From assembly GCA_018711005.1 (NCBI GenBank), contig DVIT01000002.1:50337-114336 (forward strand): a DNA stretch of 64,000 bases, read 5' to 3'. Of this stretch, positions 57,426 through 64,000 are shown one piece after another. Position 1 is the stretch's first letter. Each line of letters begins with the position of its first letter. Origin of the DNA: Candidatus Scybalocola faecigallinarum. Its GTDB lineage: Bacteria > Bacillota > Clostridia > Lachnospirales > Lachnospiraceae. The notes under the pieces are model-generated. The model searched no databases, was not told the origin of the DNA, and was given only the letters and a program-made list of their open reading frames with translations. The position numbers and the translations under genes are program-made.

Positions 57426-59013
57426 AGGCGGCCTCTCGACTTAGACCTATTATGTCGTACTCATCTATAAGCACCAAACCATAATCCTTCACAACTGTAT
57501 CAATATTTCCAGGTTTCCCAAGGGATGATAGCATCACCACATCGACAATTCCCGTCATAGAATTATGGCCGGCATAACGGGCCCCGATCACACTTTTTCT
57601 TCTTTTTACACGCCCTTTTGGTGTCACATACTCCGGCGGCTGTTCATCAATATCCAGAAATTTCTGAAGATCCTCCAGCCAGTTGTTCATAATTTCCTTA
57701 TTATGCACCAAAACAAGCGTATTCGTTTTTCTTTCTGCAATCAGATATGCTTCCACAGCTGTTTTTCCAAAAGCTGTCGCTGCATGCAGGATCCCGTTTT
57801 CATGCCGCAACATTTCCTCTGCCGCTTTTCTTTGTTCCGGATAAAGTTCGCCAGAAAACTCCACATGGATTTTACTTCCTTTTTGTCTCTCATCATTTAC
57901 CAAATAGGGTATTTTTCCTTCTTCCAATTTTTCTTTCAGCTTTTCATGCAAACCTCTTGGGATACTGATATAATCGTCAAAATCTTCAGAGCATGCAACA
58001 ATCCTTGGATTATCTCTGGTGGAAAAACCCATTGCAAGATTTTTATAATACTGCGGATTACTGTACGCGGCCATACGCCGTAATGTGTTCTGCATCCTCG
58101 GCTGAAGATTTTCTTTTTCAATATAAATTCCATTTGCCAAAACCAAATGAACCGGTCCGGACACATCTTCTGAATAAAGCTGAAGCTTTTTCTTCTTCCA
58201 TGGTTTTAGCTTCTTATCGAATTTTCGGCTTTTGGCCTGCTGAGTCTGACCATTTTGCTCTGCTTTTTCTGCTGGCAAACTTTCCCCACTATACCCTGAT
58301 GCATCTTCCGTTTCTGCTTCGTCCATATTTTCTGCAAGTACGCCTAAGACTCCATCTTCTGACCATTCATTTATCTTCTTTTCGATAAATTCTTTCGGCA
58401 GTTTCTTTACTTTCTGTAATTGCTGCCACTGATTCGGATATACCTTCCAATCCTCGTCTATAAACGCACTGTTTCCCTTTTTTAATGCCTGTCCCTGCAG
58501 AGGCAGTGCAATCAGATTGCCAAGTCCACCCGCGGGCATATGATCCTGCGCCGGAAGCATCCTGTCATAGGTTCGAAAATTCTTCTGATTTACAGACTCT
58601 GCTCCCTTTGTTAAAAGTGCAGTACCAAAAAGCCTTGCCAGCCTCGCCGGGACAGGTTCCTGGAAAAAGATCCAGATATGCGCTCCCCTTCCGGAGCGTG
58701 AGCGTTCTGTCAGAATATCTACGCCATAAATCCTGCAAATTTCACGCAAAGCATTTACTTCTTCCTTCCAAAGTTCATCTGTATTGGCAAAGTCATCCCC
58801 GTTTGTATTATCGTCATGATTATCAAAATCAAACACCAAAAAATTACATGTTTCATCAGGTAGCATTGGATAAATACCAATCACATCTGAACAGTCCTCT
58901 CTATCACCTGTTAAATGCTGCATGATCACTTTACCTGTAAGTTCCTTATACTGCTGTTTCGCACAATCGGCACATTTTATATTCTTCTTTTCATATTTCG
59001 GGCAGATTCCCGG
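57424..59013 (-). pseudogene. TOTE-type primase-helicase, N-terminal part
   Basis: Reading frame from about 59013 (no start codon; first ATG 58929) to the insertion at 57461. It begins at a Cys-rich ICPKYEKKNIKCADC segment, then an archaeo-eukaryotic primase domain with catalytic FLVFDFDNH and SRSGRGAHIWIFF, a charged linker, and helicase motifs Q/YPEQRKAAEEML, Walker A TAFGKTAVEAYL and LVLIDE, where it is cut. This combination matches the primase-helicase of TOTE conflict systems as I know them. The protein's start is missing at the junction with the AbiEii-type gene. Confidence 0.82.
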
Positions 59014-59632
59014 TTACCAGTAATTCCAGCACTGGGTATAATAGCCTGTAAATCTTATCAATATAAGTCCGTTCCAGTGACTGCAGATTCATTGAAAATG
59101 TGTTAAGGGAAAATTGTTCTGCAATATCTTTTCTATTTCGACTTTCCAGATAATCTCCGATAAAATTATGTATCTCCACTAACTGTGTTGGAAATGCATA
59201 CGATCCCAGTGCTGTTTCCAGCTTTATATGCTGTGGCAATCGTTCATCTTCCAGTTTGAATACAGAGGTATAGGAAAAGAAATACGCATTATAATCTCTG
59301 TCGCTCTGGGTTTCATTCCAGTTTGCAATTGGCATTTCCAGTTCTTCGCTTATTCCTTTTAAAATAACATTCTTAAGTTTTTTTCTTCTGCTCTCCCCTA
59401 TATGTTCTTTGAAAGTAATATCAATATCCTCAGAAAAACGATTGATTGCATGAAATCCTTTTGATAAAGAAGTTCCTCCTTTGAATACACACAGTTCAAG
59501 TTGTTCTGCTAATAATTTCAAAATTAGTGTAACATAGTAGTCTTTTTCCACTACAATAGGTATTCTTCCGCTTTGCTCAGCAGTTTGTTCTATTATATCT
59601 CTAAACATTTCTCTATTCTTATGAAGATACAT
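58991..59632 (-). pseudogene. AbiEii/AbiGii-type nucleotidyltransferase toxin, C-truncated
   Basis: 213 residues. The nucleotidyltransferase core is present: PIVVEKDYYVT, KGGTSLSKGFHAI and RFSEDIDIT (metal-binding acidic pair). It continues to LERTYIDKIYRL, where the C-terminal helical domain should follow; instead the frame ends after 15 codons at the break with the primase-helicase. Relatives are about 260-300 residues. GAGGT precedes the ATG, which overlaps the antitoxin gene by 14 bases. Whether it is still active is unclear. Confidence 0.78.
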
Positions 59633-60242
59633 ATTCTACCTCTGTTTCATATATTGCTTTATATATTTTAATTGGATAATTTGTGATAAACCTGTCAATC
59701 ATTCTCTTTGTAATACCATTTTTTCTGGCGTATTCCGTCAAAATCTTGCCGCATTTCTCCGGTTCTATCTCTGTACATTTTTCGAAATCTTTTAAGCAGT
59801 CAAGAAACTGAAGCACCGGCGCATTTTCTTCGGTTATTTCCACCACTGGTCTCCTAATAATATACTGCCTGTTTTTAATTGTCATTTTTCTTACGGATGC
59901 CGGGGCAAAATTACTGTTAATCTCCTGTATAAATGGAACCTGCGTGGATAGTCCCATGCGATTTGCTAACGTATAGCCGGAATAATACCCAACTCGCTTC
60001 CCTCTCCGCATTATATATTTGTGAGCGGCTACTGTATCTGGGGTCAAAGGCATCAATTCGCCAAAAATGTCCGTTTTTGGAAAATAGTATACTCCAGGCT
60101 CAAATCGGCATATAATCCCGCTATCAGTAAGTTTTTTTAAGTGGTATCGAAGATTTTCTTCTGTCATCCCTGTAATATGAATATCTCCGGTAAAAATAGG
60201 CTCTCCCGGAATGTAATTCTCTTTCAAATATTTATATAACAT
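59619..60242 (-). CDS. AbiEi-like type IV antitoxin / DUF6088 family
   Basis: 207 residues from the ATG at 60242 (AAAGGA 6 bases upstream; an earlier in-frame start at 60314 lies ahead of the promoter). A winged-helix N-terminus (FTGDIHITGMTEENLRYHL, core TEENLRYHLKKL) and the conserved YFPK and YYSGYTLANRMGLSTQVP segment match the DUF6088 group paired with AbiEii toxins. In AbiE systems it represses its own promoter and neutralises the toxin without direct contact. Confidence 0.83.
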   Translation of the reverse strand: MLYKYLKENYIPGEPIFTGDIHITGMTEENLRYHLKKLTDSGIICRFEPGVYYFPKTDIFGELMPLTPDTVAAHKYIMRRGKRVGYYSGYTLANRMGLSTQVPFIQEINSNFAPASVRKMTIKNRQYIIRRPVVEITEENAPVLQFLDCLKDFEKCTEIEPEKCGKILTEYARKNGITKRMIDRFITNYPIKIYKAIYETEVEYVSS

Positions 60243-60257
60243 AATTTTTCCTTTCGA

Positions 60258-60280
60258 TAAGTAATCAATATATTTACTTA
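60258..60280 (-). promoter_or_regulatory. Operator-like palindrome of AbiE-type operon
   Basis: TAAGTAA and TTACTTA around 9 bases, immediately after the -10 box and before the ribosome binding site; a likely site for antitoxin autorepression. Confidence 0.55.
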
Positions 60281-60285
60281 CTGTT

Positions 60286-60314
60286 AGTATACTTAAAAAA
60301 TTTTTCTTTGTCAA
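60286..60314 (-). promoter_or_regulatory. Consensus promoter of AbiE-type operon
   Basis: Minus strand: TTGACA (60309-60314), 17-base spacer, TATACT (60286-60291). Confidence 0.8.
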
Positions 60315-60354
60315 TCATCTCTGGTTTATTCATATTCTTTCCTCTGCGTTTATT

Positions 60355-60918
60355 ATGCCAGCTAAAATTGATTTTATAGGCGGAAATACAAAGTGTTGTC
60401 TTATGGCAATGGCGCTAAACATGGTCTTGACCACAATTATCGGACAGTGCGTTGGCGGAAGTCGATACGACAGGGCTAAGGACTATCTGAAATATGCATT
60501 GAAATATGGCTGCGGCCTGCTTGCGATCCTTTCTGTTTAAGTGATCGGGTTTTCAAAGCAGCTTTCTGGCCTATTTGTTAAAAGCGATGATGTGGCGGCT
60601 ATTGTCGGAACTTATTTTTTGATCGTCAGTATCGGGTATATTCTGAATACAATTACAAACTGCTGTCTGGGTACACTTAACGGTATGGGAAATCCCGCCA
60701 AGAGTATGTTCCTGATGATCTTTTATTATATTGTAGTTCGCATGCCCCTGGCCTGTTTCCTTTCCTATCTGGGATTCGGCCTGAATGGAATTTGGGCTGC
60801 AATCCTGGTCAGTCATGTGGCAGCCAGTGCTGCCGCCGGTATGGCTGGAGCGATCTGTTTCAAAAGACGAACAAGTGCAGCCCAAGTCAATTTCTGTCAG
60901 GCCACTAACAGAAATTAG
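60355..60918 (+). pseudogene. MATE family efflux transporter, 3' remnant with nonsense codon
   Basis: The readable part covers the second half of a MATE protein: MALNMVLTTIIGQCVGG and YDRAKDYLKYALK, then an in-frame TAA (60538-60540), then continuation VIGFSKQLSGLFVKSDDV, GTLNGMGNPAKS and the last helices. The first half of the gene is missing. It is next to a broken PadR regulator, a usual partner of drug efflux genes. Confidence 0.85.
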
Positions 60919-60964
60919 ACAACGCCGGATGCAAAGCCGCCAGGCGGCCACATTCGGCGTTGTC
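60918..60964 (+). terminator. Terminator after MATE remnant
   Basis: GACAACGCCG / CGGCGTTGTC outer arms with an inner GCCGCC / GGCGGC hairpin, followed by TTA; only a short T-tract. Confidence 0.6.
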
Positions 60965-60980
60965 TTATGGGGGTATTTAT

Positions 60981-61236
60981 CTAATCAACACTTAAAGAAC
61001 CGATCCAGGCTTCTATCGCCTCCACCAATACGAACTGCTGCCGCAGCACCGCCATACCAGTGGCAGGAATATCCGGTTTATTTTCCTTCTGGGCAATATT
61101 TTCTTCCAAATAGGCCAGGAGTGCTGATTTTAACCCATTTTGAAATGTTCCTGTATTCTACCAGCTTTTGAATATCATAAGCACTCATAGGTTCTTTTTT
61201 CAGCATCCCTAACACAATTAAATCTATCGTTGCCAT
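60981..61236 (-). pseudogene. PadR family regulator with internal deletion
   Basis: From the ATG at 61236 it reads MATIDLIVLGMLKKEPMSAY and on to KWVKISTP, the start of a PadR winged helix. Near 61113-61122 the frame changes, and the C-terminal end (LAYLEENIAQ ... MAVLRQQFVLVEAIEAW, TAG at 60981) follows in another frame. About 70-80 residues between, including the recognition helix and wing, are missing. Likely former repressor of the adjacent MATE gene. Confidence 0.75.
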
Positions 61237-61407
61237 GCAATACCGTCCTGTGAACTACCCATTGTCTAAAGCCAATGGGCTTCCTGCTTCATCGACCTCG
61301 CTTCTACGCTTCCGCTCCGGTCCGCGCAAAGCCGATGTCCACTGGACATCGTGCGCCCTACGATCTCCACAGGCGTTAATTCGGGCAGTCCCTGCCCTAT
61401 ATATTTC
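61234..61407 (-). ncRNA. IS200/IS605-type right end with omega-RNA-like scaffold and guide
   Basis: Downstream of the tnpB stop lies a multi-hairpin region: GGGCAG / CTGCCC (61382-61396), CGATGTCCA / TGGACATCG (61333-61351) inside GCGC / GCGC, and CCCATTG / CAATGGG (61258-61279). It ends in GTAGTTCAC (minus strand, ending at 61250), the usual right end of these elements. The 16 bases after it (61249-61234) would be the guide and reach into the start codon of the PadR remnant. The scaffold is as expected for TnpB guide RNA; expression is not shown. Confidence 0.6.
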
Positions 61408-61565
61408 TTTATGCTATTTGTCCTAATCCTTCTGCCAGTATATTTTTTGCTGCATTTATATCCCTCTCATGTTCTGCTCCACATTCCGGACATATCCACC
61501 TTCTCACTGACAAATCTTTTATTTCCCGATTCTGATACCCACAATCGGAACATATTTGATTTCTT
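61408..61565 (-). pseudogene. TnpB (IS200/IS605 family) C-terminal remnant
   Basis: About 50 residues: [11 protein letters not shown] and [19 protein letters not shown] give the CxxC...CxxC zinc finger and the last RuvC motif with its catalytic Asp (RDINAAKNI). Everything before, including the first RuvC parts, is missing; a TAG lies in frame just upstream. No TnpA or left end is visible. Confidence 0.85.
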
Positions 61566-61615
61566 TTCTCCTCCTACTTATAAATTTTATTGAAACCATA
61601 TCCCGCTCTTTTTCA

Positions 61616-62728
61616 CTACTCCAAAGTTTGCACGGCCATTTCCAGATACCTGCGGATTGGCAGATGCTGCGGACAGCGTTTTTCACATTTTCCGCATTTG
61701 ATACAGTCCGAGGGCTTTCCGTGGGTCTGCGTAAGATTCCCAAAGTATGTCATGTCTGCCATACTGTGCTCTTTTCCGAAACGCTTCACATTATTGTAAA
61801 TCGCAAAATAATCCGGAATAGCAATCTTCTTTGGACAGTCGTCAATACAATAGCGACAGGCTGTACATGGAATGGCAATCGATTTTTTAATAATTCCTGT
61901 GGCTTTTTCTACAACTTCCTTTTCCCTTTCATCCAAAGGCCGGAACTGTTCCATATAACTTGTATTGTCCGCCAACTGTTCCTCGCTGTTCATGCCGGAA
62001 AGCACCATCATCACATTTTTCGGGCTTGCAGCAAATCGGATTGCCCAGGAAACGACTGACAGCTCCGGATGACAGTCTTCAAACAATTTCTTCGCTTCCT
62101 CCGGAATATTCACCAAGCTTCCTCCCTTAATGGGTTCCATAACAATGACCGGTTTCCCATGCTTGACCGCTGTCTCATAACACAAACGGGACTGAACCGC
62201 AGCGTCTTCCCAGTCCAGATAGTTTAACTGCAGCTGAACATACTCCATCTCCGGATGTCTGGTGAGGATCTCATCCAGAAGTTCCGCCTTATCATGGAAG
62301 GAGAGACCGATATGCTTTACCTTTCCTTTGTCTTTCAATTTTCTGACAAATTCAAATGCATGAAACTCCTCCGCCTGGCGATAGGATGGTTCGCCAAGTC
62401 CATGGAGCAAATAATAATCTATATACTCTACTCCCAGACGTTCCAGCTGTGCCTGGAAGAAACCTGACATGTCCCCCGGCTTTTTAATCATAAACAGTGA
62501 CAGTTTATCTGTAATCGTATAGGCGGACCGGGGATAGCGCTTTGCCACTGCTTCCCGAAACGCCACTTCGCTATTTCCTCCATGATAGGGAGCTGCCGTG
62601 TCAAAATATGTGAATCCTTTTTTCAGAAAAGTATCTGCCATCCTCTTTACCGCTTCAACATCTACGCTACTGTAATCATCCGGATCCAGCTGCGGCAGCC
62701 GCATCAGTCCAAAACCAAGTTTTTTCAT
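61616..62728 (-). CDS. Aldo/keto reductase with C-terminal 4Fe-4S domain
   Basis: 370 residues, intact. AKR barrel with the tetrad: Asp and Tyr in YFDTAAPYHG, Lys in ITDKLSL, His in YYLLHGLG. The C-terminal domain (about 285-365) has CTACRYCIDDCP and CIKCGKCEKRCP, two ferredoxin-type cluster motifs. Such fused proteins are common in anaerobes and are predicted flavin-independent oxidoreductases with unknown substrates. GAAGGAG precedes the ATG. It is the only clearly complete gene between 60.3 and 63.9 kb. Confidence 0.92.
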   Translation of the reverse strand: MKKLGFGLMRLPQLDPDDYSSVDVEAVKRMADTFLKKGFTYFDTAAPYHGGNSEVAFREAVAKRYPRSAYTITDKLSLFMIKKPGDMSGFFQAQLERLGVEYIDYYLLHGLGEPSYRQAEEFHAFEFVRKLKDKGKVKHIGLSFHDKAELLDEILTRHPEMEYVQLQLNYLDWEDAAVQSRLCYETAVKHGKPVIVMEPIKGGSLVNIPEEAKKLFEDCHPELSVVSWAIRFAASPKNVMMVLSGMNSEEQLADNTSYMEQFRPLDEREKEVVEKATGIIKKSIAIPCTACRYCIDDCPKKIAIPDYFAIYNNVKRFGKEHSMADMTYFGNLTQTHGKPSDCIKCGKCEKRCPQHLPIRRYLEMAVQTLE

Positions 62729-62745
62729 AATCCATCTTCTCCTTC

Positions 62746-62781
62746 CTGAAATCTATCAGCTTTCTGAAATCTGTCAGCTTT
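62746..62781 (-). repeat. Tandem 18-bp repeat upstream of reductase gene
   Basis: CTGAAATCTATCAGCTTT and CTGAAATCTGTCAGCTTT lie head to tail (17 of 18 identical), directly before the ribosome binding site of the reductase gene; also each is a partial palindrome (CTGA ... TCAG). Confidence 0.6.
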
Positions 62782-62822
62782 TATCTCGATCCCGCCTCTT
62801 GCCATAGCTATGTTCCTCCCTA

Positions 62823-63065
62823 TTATGCCTGCCGACTCTCTGCAAAAATAAAAGTTGTCCGGCGTTTCTTCAAGTACCATTTTCCATCTGCTTTTACATA
62901 GTGGTCTGTGTAGCGTACATAGTTTGTAGTGACCACATCTTTCTCATCCACCAGAGTTGCCTCGCAATATGCAATACCTTCCGCTTCCTCTCCAGTATAA
63001 GAAGTAAGAGTCTGCTGACCATTGATATGATAGATGTCTTTACTAATCGTGGATCCGAAATCTTT
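62823..63065 (-). pseudogene. SnoaL/NTF2-like protein, C-terminal remnant
   Basis: A frame ending at TAA (62823-62825) reads GSTISKDIYHINGQQTLTSY, then AYCEATLVDEKDVVTTNYVRY and the end DHYVKADGKWYLKKRRTTF, the typical second half of SnoaL-like proteins. The first half is absent; the frame overlaps the end of the AKR remnant. Confidence 0.65.
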
Positions 63066-63317
63066 TCAGCCCTTCTTCTACCGCTTTATCTTCCGGATCA
63101 TGGGTTCCTTTCCCTGTATCCAGGCTGCGTATCACAGACATCTCCGCATCCGTCAGGCTGAAATCAAACACATCTATATTCCCATTAATATGTTCTTGTG
63201 TCGTGGCTTTGGGAAGCGCCACAACTCCTTCCTGGATGTGCCAGCGAAGAATGATCTGTCCTGCATCTTTCCCGTATTTTTCTGCAATAAGATTTAGAAG
63301 GGAGAACTCTGATGGTC
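63043..63317 (-). pseudogene. Aldo/keto reductase, C-terminal remnant
   Basis: About 90 residues: SLLNLIAEKYGKDAGQIILR, WHIQEGVVALPKA and FDFSLTDAEMSVIRSLDTGKG, ending at a TAG (63043-63045). This is the NADPH-binding end of an AKR5-type reductase; the rest is missing at 63317, where a LysR remnant begins on the other strand. It does not join up directly with the truncated reductase at 42.2 kb. Confidence 0.75.
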
Positions 63318-63623
63318 GGCGGTGGATCGCCTAATGCTCTCAGAGCTGTCCAGCAGCGTGTCATTCAAAATGTCCATGTAAACTATTTTAACAGTCCGGA
63401 TCATGACAATACTCTGACCAACGTAGCCGCGCATAAAGGAGTCTGCCTGTCCCCTGGCTTTTTAAATGACCATTCCGGTCAGTTTGCATGGATTCCCTTC
63501 GATTGTGAAGAAAACTTTCCTTGTGTCCTCTGTACCCACAGCGGCGATGAAAGAACGGAAGTCATGGACTTTGTAAAAACATTGCAGGAGCTCTACGCCA
63601 AACAGGAAGGACAGCTTCTTTAG
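63312..63623 (+). pseudogene. LysR family regulator, C-terminal remnant
   Basis: 103 residues. VAAHKGVCLSPGFLNDHSGQ and AWIPFDCEENFPCVLC correspond to the second lobe of a LysR effector domain, ending normally in LQELYAKQEGQ. The DNA-binding domain and first lobe are missing. The apparent ATG at 63312 is internal. Confidence 0.68.
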
Positions 63624-63630
63624 ATTTTTA

Positions 63631-63667
63631 CAGGCTTCTTGCTGTGCCTGCAGATGCGCATTTTTTT
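63631..63667 (+). terminator. Possible terminator after LysR remnant
   Basis: CAGGC / GCCTG with a 10-base loop, then 10 bases and seven T residues; an imperfect terminator. Confidence 0.35.
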
Positions 63668-63914
63668 CGTCTCACTGATGGATTATGTCAGCAGCTTTTA
63701 TATTGCGTCATATTCAGTGCGTTATTGTGATACAGAACACTTGGTGTCCCCCCAATTTTCCGGATGGTTCCGATAAGCTCCAAATATACCAAATATCAGA
63801 AAATCTATGACACACCTGTATAGCAGGTGATTTTATTTTCTCTGCATTACAATAAGACTCGCAGGATAGAGTTAAATGACTCTGAACTGCGAGTTTTTTA
63901 TACGCACTCTCCTA
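63668..63914. other. Non-coding stretch with one terminator-like hairpin
   Basis: No gene found. ACTCGCAG / CTGCGAGT (63857-63864 and 63887-63894) with a T-run after it (to 63899) is a good terminator. The rest (63670-63840) has short broken frames and nothing recognised. Confidence 0.5.
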
Positions 63915-63969
63915 TTGACAAATTTTATTCTGCAGCATATAATAACATTGTTATATTACACTGTTATAT
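63915..63969 (+). promoter_or_regulatory. Perfect consensus promoter with operator repeats
   Basis: TTGACA (63915-63920), 17-base spacer, TATAAT (63938-63943). Directly after it a palindrome ATAACA-T-TGTTAT (63942-63954) and two copies of TGTTATAT (63949-63956, 63962-63969). Such a strong promoter with overlapping repeats suggests tight repression, possibly by the following gene's product. Confidence 0.75.
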
Positions 63970-63979
63970 GGAGGATATT

Positions 63980-64000
63980 ATGGACGAAAAATCATCTGCC
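63980..64000 (+). CDS. Start of a gene cut by the window end
   Basis: ATG at 63980 with GGAGG 7 bases upstream; only MDEKSSA is visible. The operator-like repeats before it suggest a regulator gene (for example MarR type), but the product cannot be identified. Confidence 0.6.

Larger units (their letters stand above)
55157..57465 (-). mobile_element. 2.3-kb insertion element splitting the helicase DExH box
   Basis: The helicase is interrupted between 55162 and 57460 (2299 bp). GATGA on the minus strand is present on both sides (57461-57465 and 55157-55161); keeping one copy restores GAT GAA TGC CAT CAC, i.e. DECHH, in frame. The inner ends are imperfect inverted repeats sharing ATAGGTCTAA plus 6 of the 10 preceding bases. 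Contents: the 3' end of a large serine recombinase gene, an XRE-GNAT-unknown operon. The recombinase remnant at one end fits integration by that family. Confidence 0.75.

Noticed and set aside
57424..57460. REAA-type tail of the helicase N-terminal part as a real C-terminus
   Set aside because: It is encoded by the element end after the GATGA junction.
61556..62059. 167-codon plus-strand frame opposite the Fe-S reductase gene
   Set aside because: Antisense to two complete Fe-S cluster motifs; no ribosome binding site.

Overview
The window looks like a chromosomal segment of a Lachnospiraceae-type Firmicute (Clostridia). The basis is gene content and order: priA-def-fmt-metallopeptidase-rsmB-rlmN-PP2C-PASTA kinase-rsgA-rpe-thiN and yicC-remA-gmk-rpoZ on the minus strand, strong AGGAGG ribosome binding sites, moderate GC, and consensus sigma-A promoters. 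I do not name a genus. No rRNA, tRNA or CRISPR array was found.

0-29.8 kb is mostly housekeeping and intact. After the end of an AAA ATPase and a small partner gene, a 13-gene minus-strand run (15.6 to 0.5 kb) covers replication restart, N-terminal protein processing, rRNA modification, the Ser/Thr kinase/phosphatase pair of cell-wall signalling, ribosome assembly, pentose phosphate and thiamine metabolism, a membrane lysozyme-like protein and an SUV3-like helicase. One promoter was found for it, upstream of priA. Divergent from it are a class I glutamine amidotransferase and a seven-gene operon: a transglutaminase-like lipoprotein, a PilC-type platform protein, four pilin-like or membrane-anchored proteins and a PilT-type ATPase. 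Next come pyrF, an ABC-F ATPase, the yicC-remA-gmk-rpoZ operon, rqcH and a polysaccharide deacetylase.

30-53 kb is accessory metabolism and transport: a large GH78 alpha-L-rhamnosidase; a histidine kinase/response regulator pair divergent from an antimicrobial-peptide-type ABC transporter, with a four-fold 11-bp repeat array upstream of the transporter; a PadR regulator whose promoter is covered by tandem palindromes; an iron alcohol dehydrogenase; LysR regulators; phosphoketolase with a highly expressed gene's codon bias; and a MerR-ABC operon. Broken genes begin here: two FtsX-type permeases, an aldo/keto reductase and a LysR gene.

53-64 kb is a graveyard of defence and mobile DNA. A TOTE-type primase-helicase is truncated at both ends and split exactly in its DExH box codons by a 2.3-kb element. 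That element has imperfect inverted ends, a remnant of a large serine recombinase, and a compact XRE-GNAT-unknown cargo operon. Around it lie a truncated response regulator, an AbiE-type toxin/antitoxin pair with a truncated toxin, a broken MATE gene and its broken PadR regulator, a TnpB remnant with an intact right-end RNA structure, an intact Fe-S aldo/keto reductase, and fragments of AKR, SnoaL and LysR genes. The window ends in a new gene behind a perfect consensus promoter with operator-like repeats.
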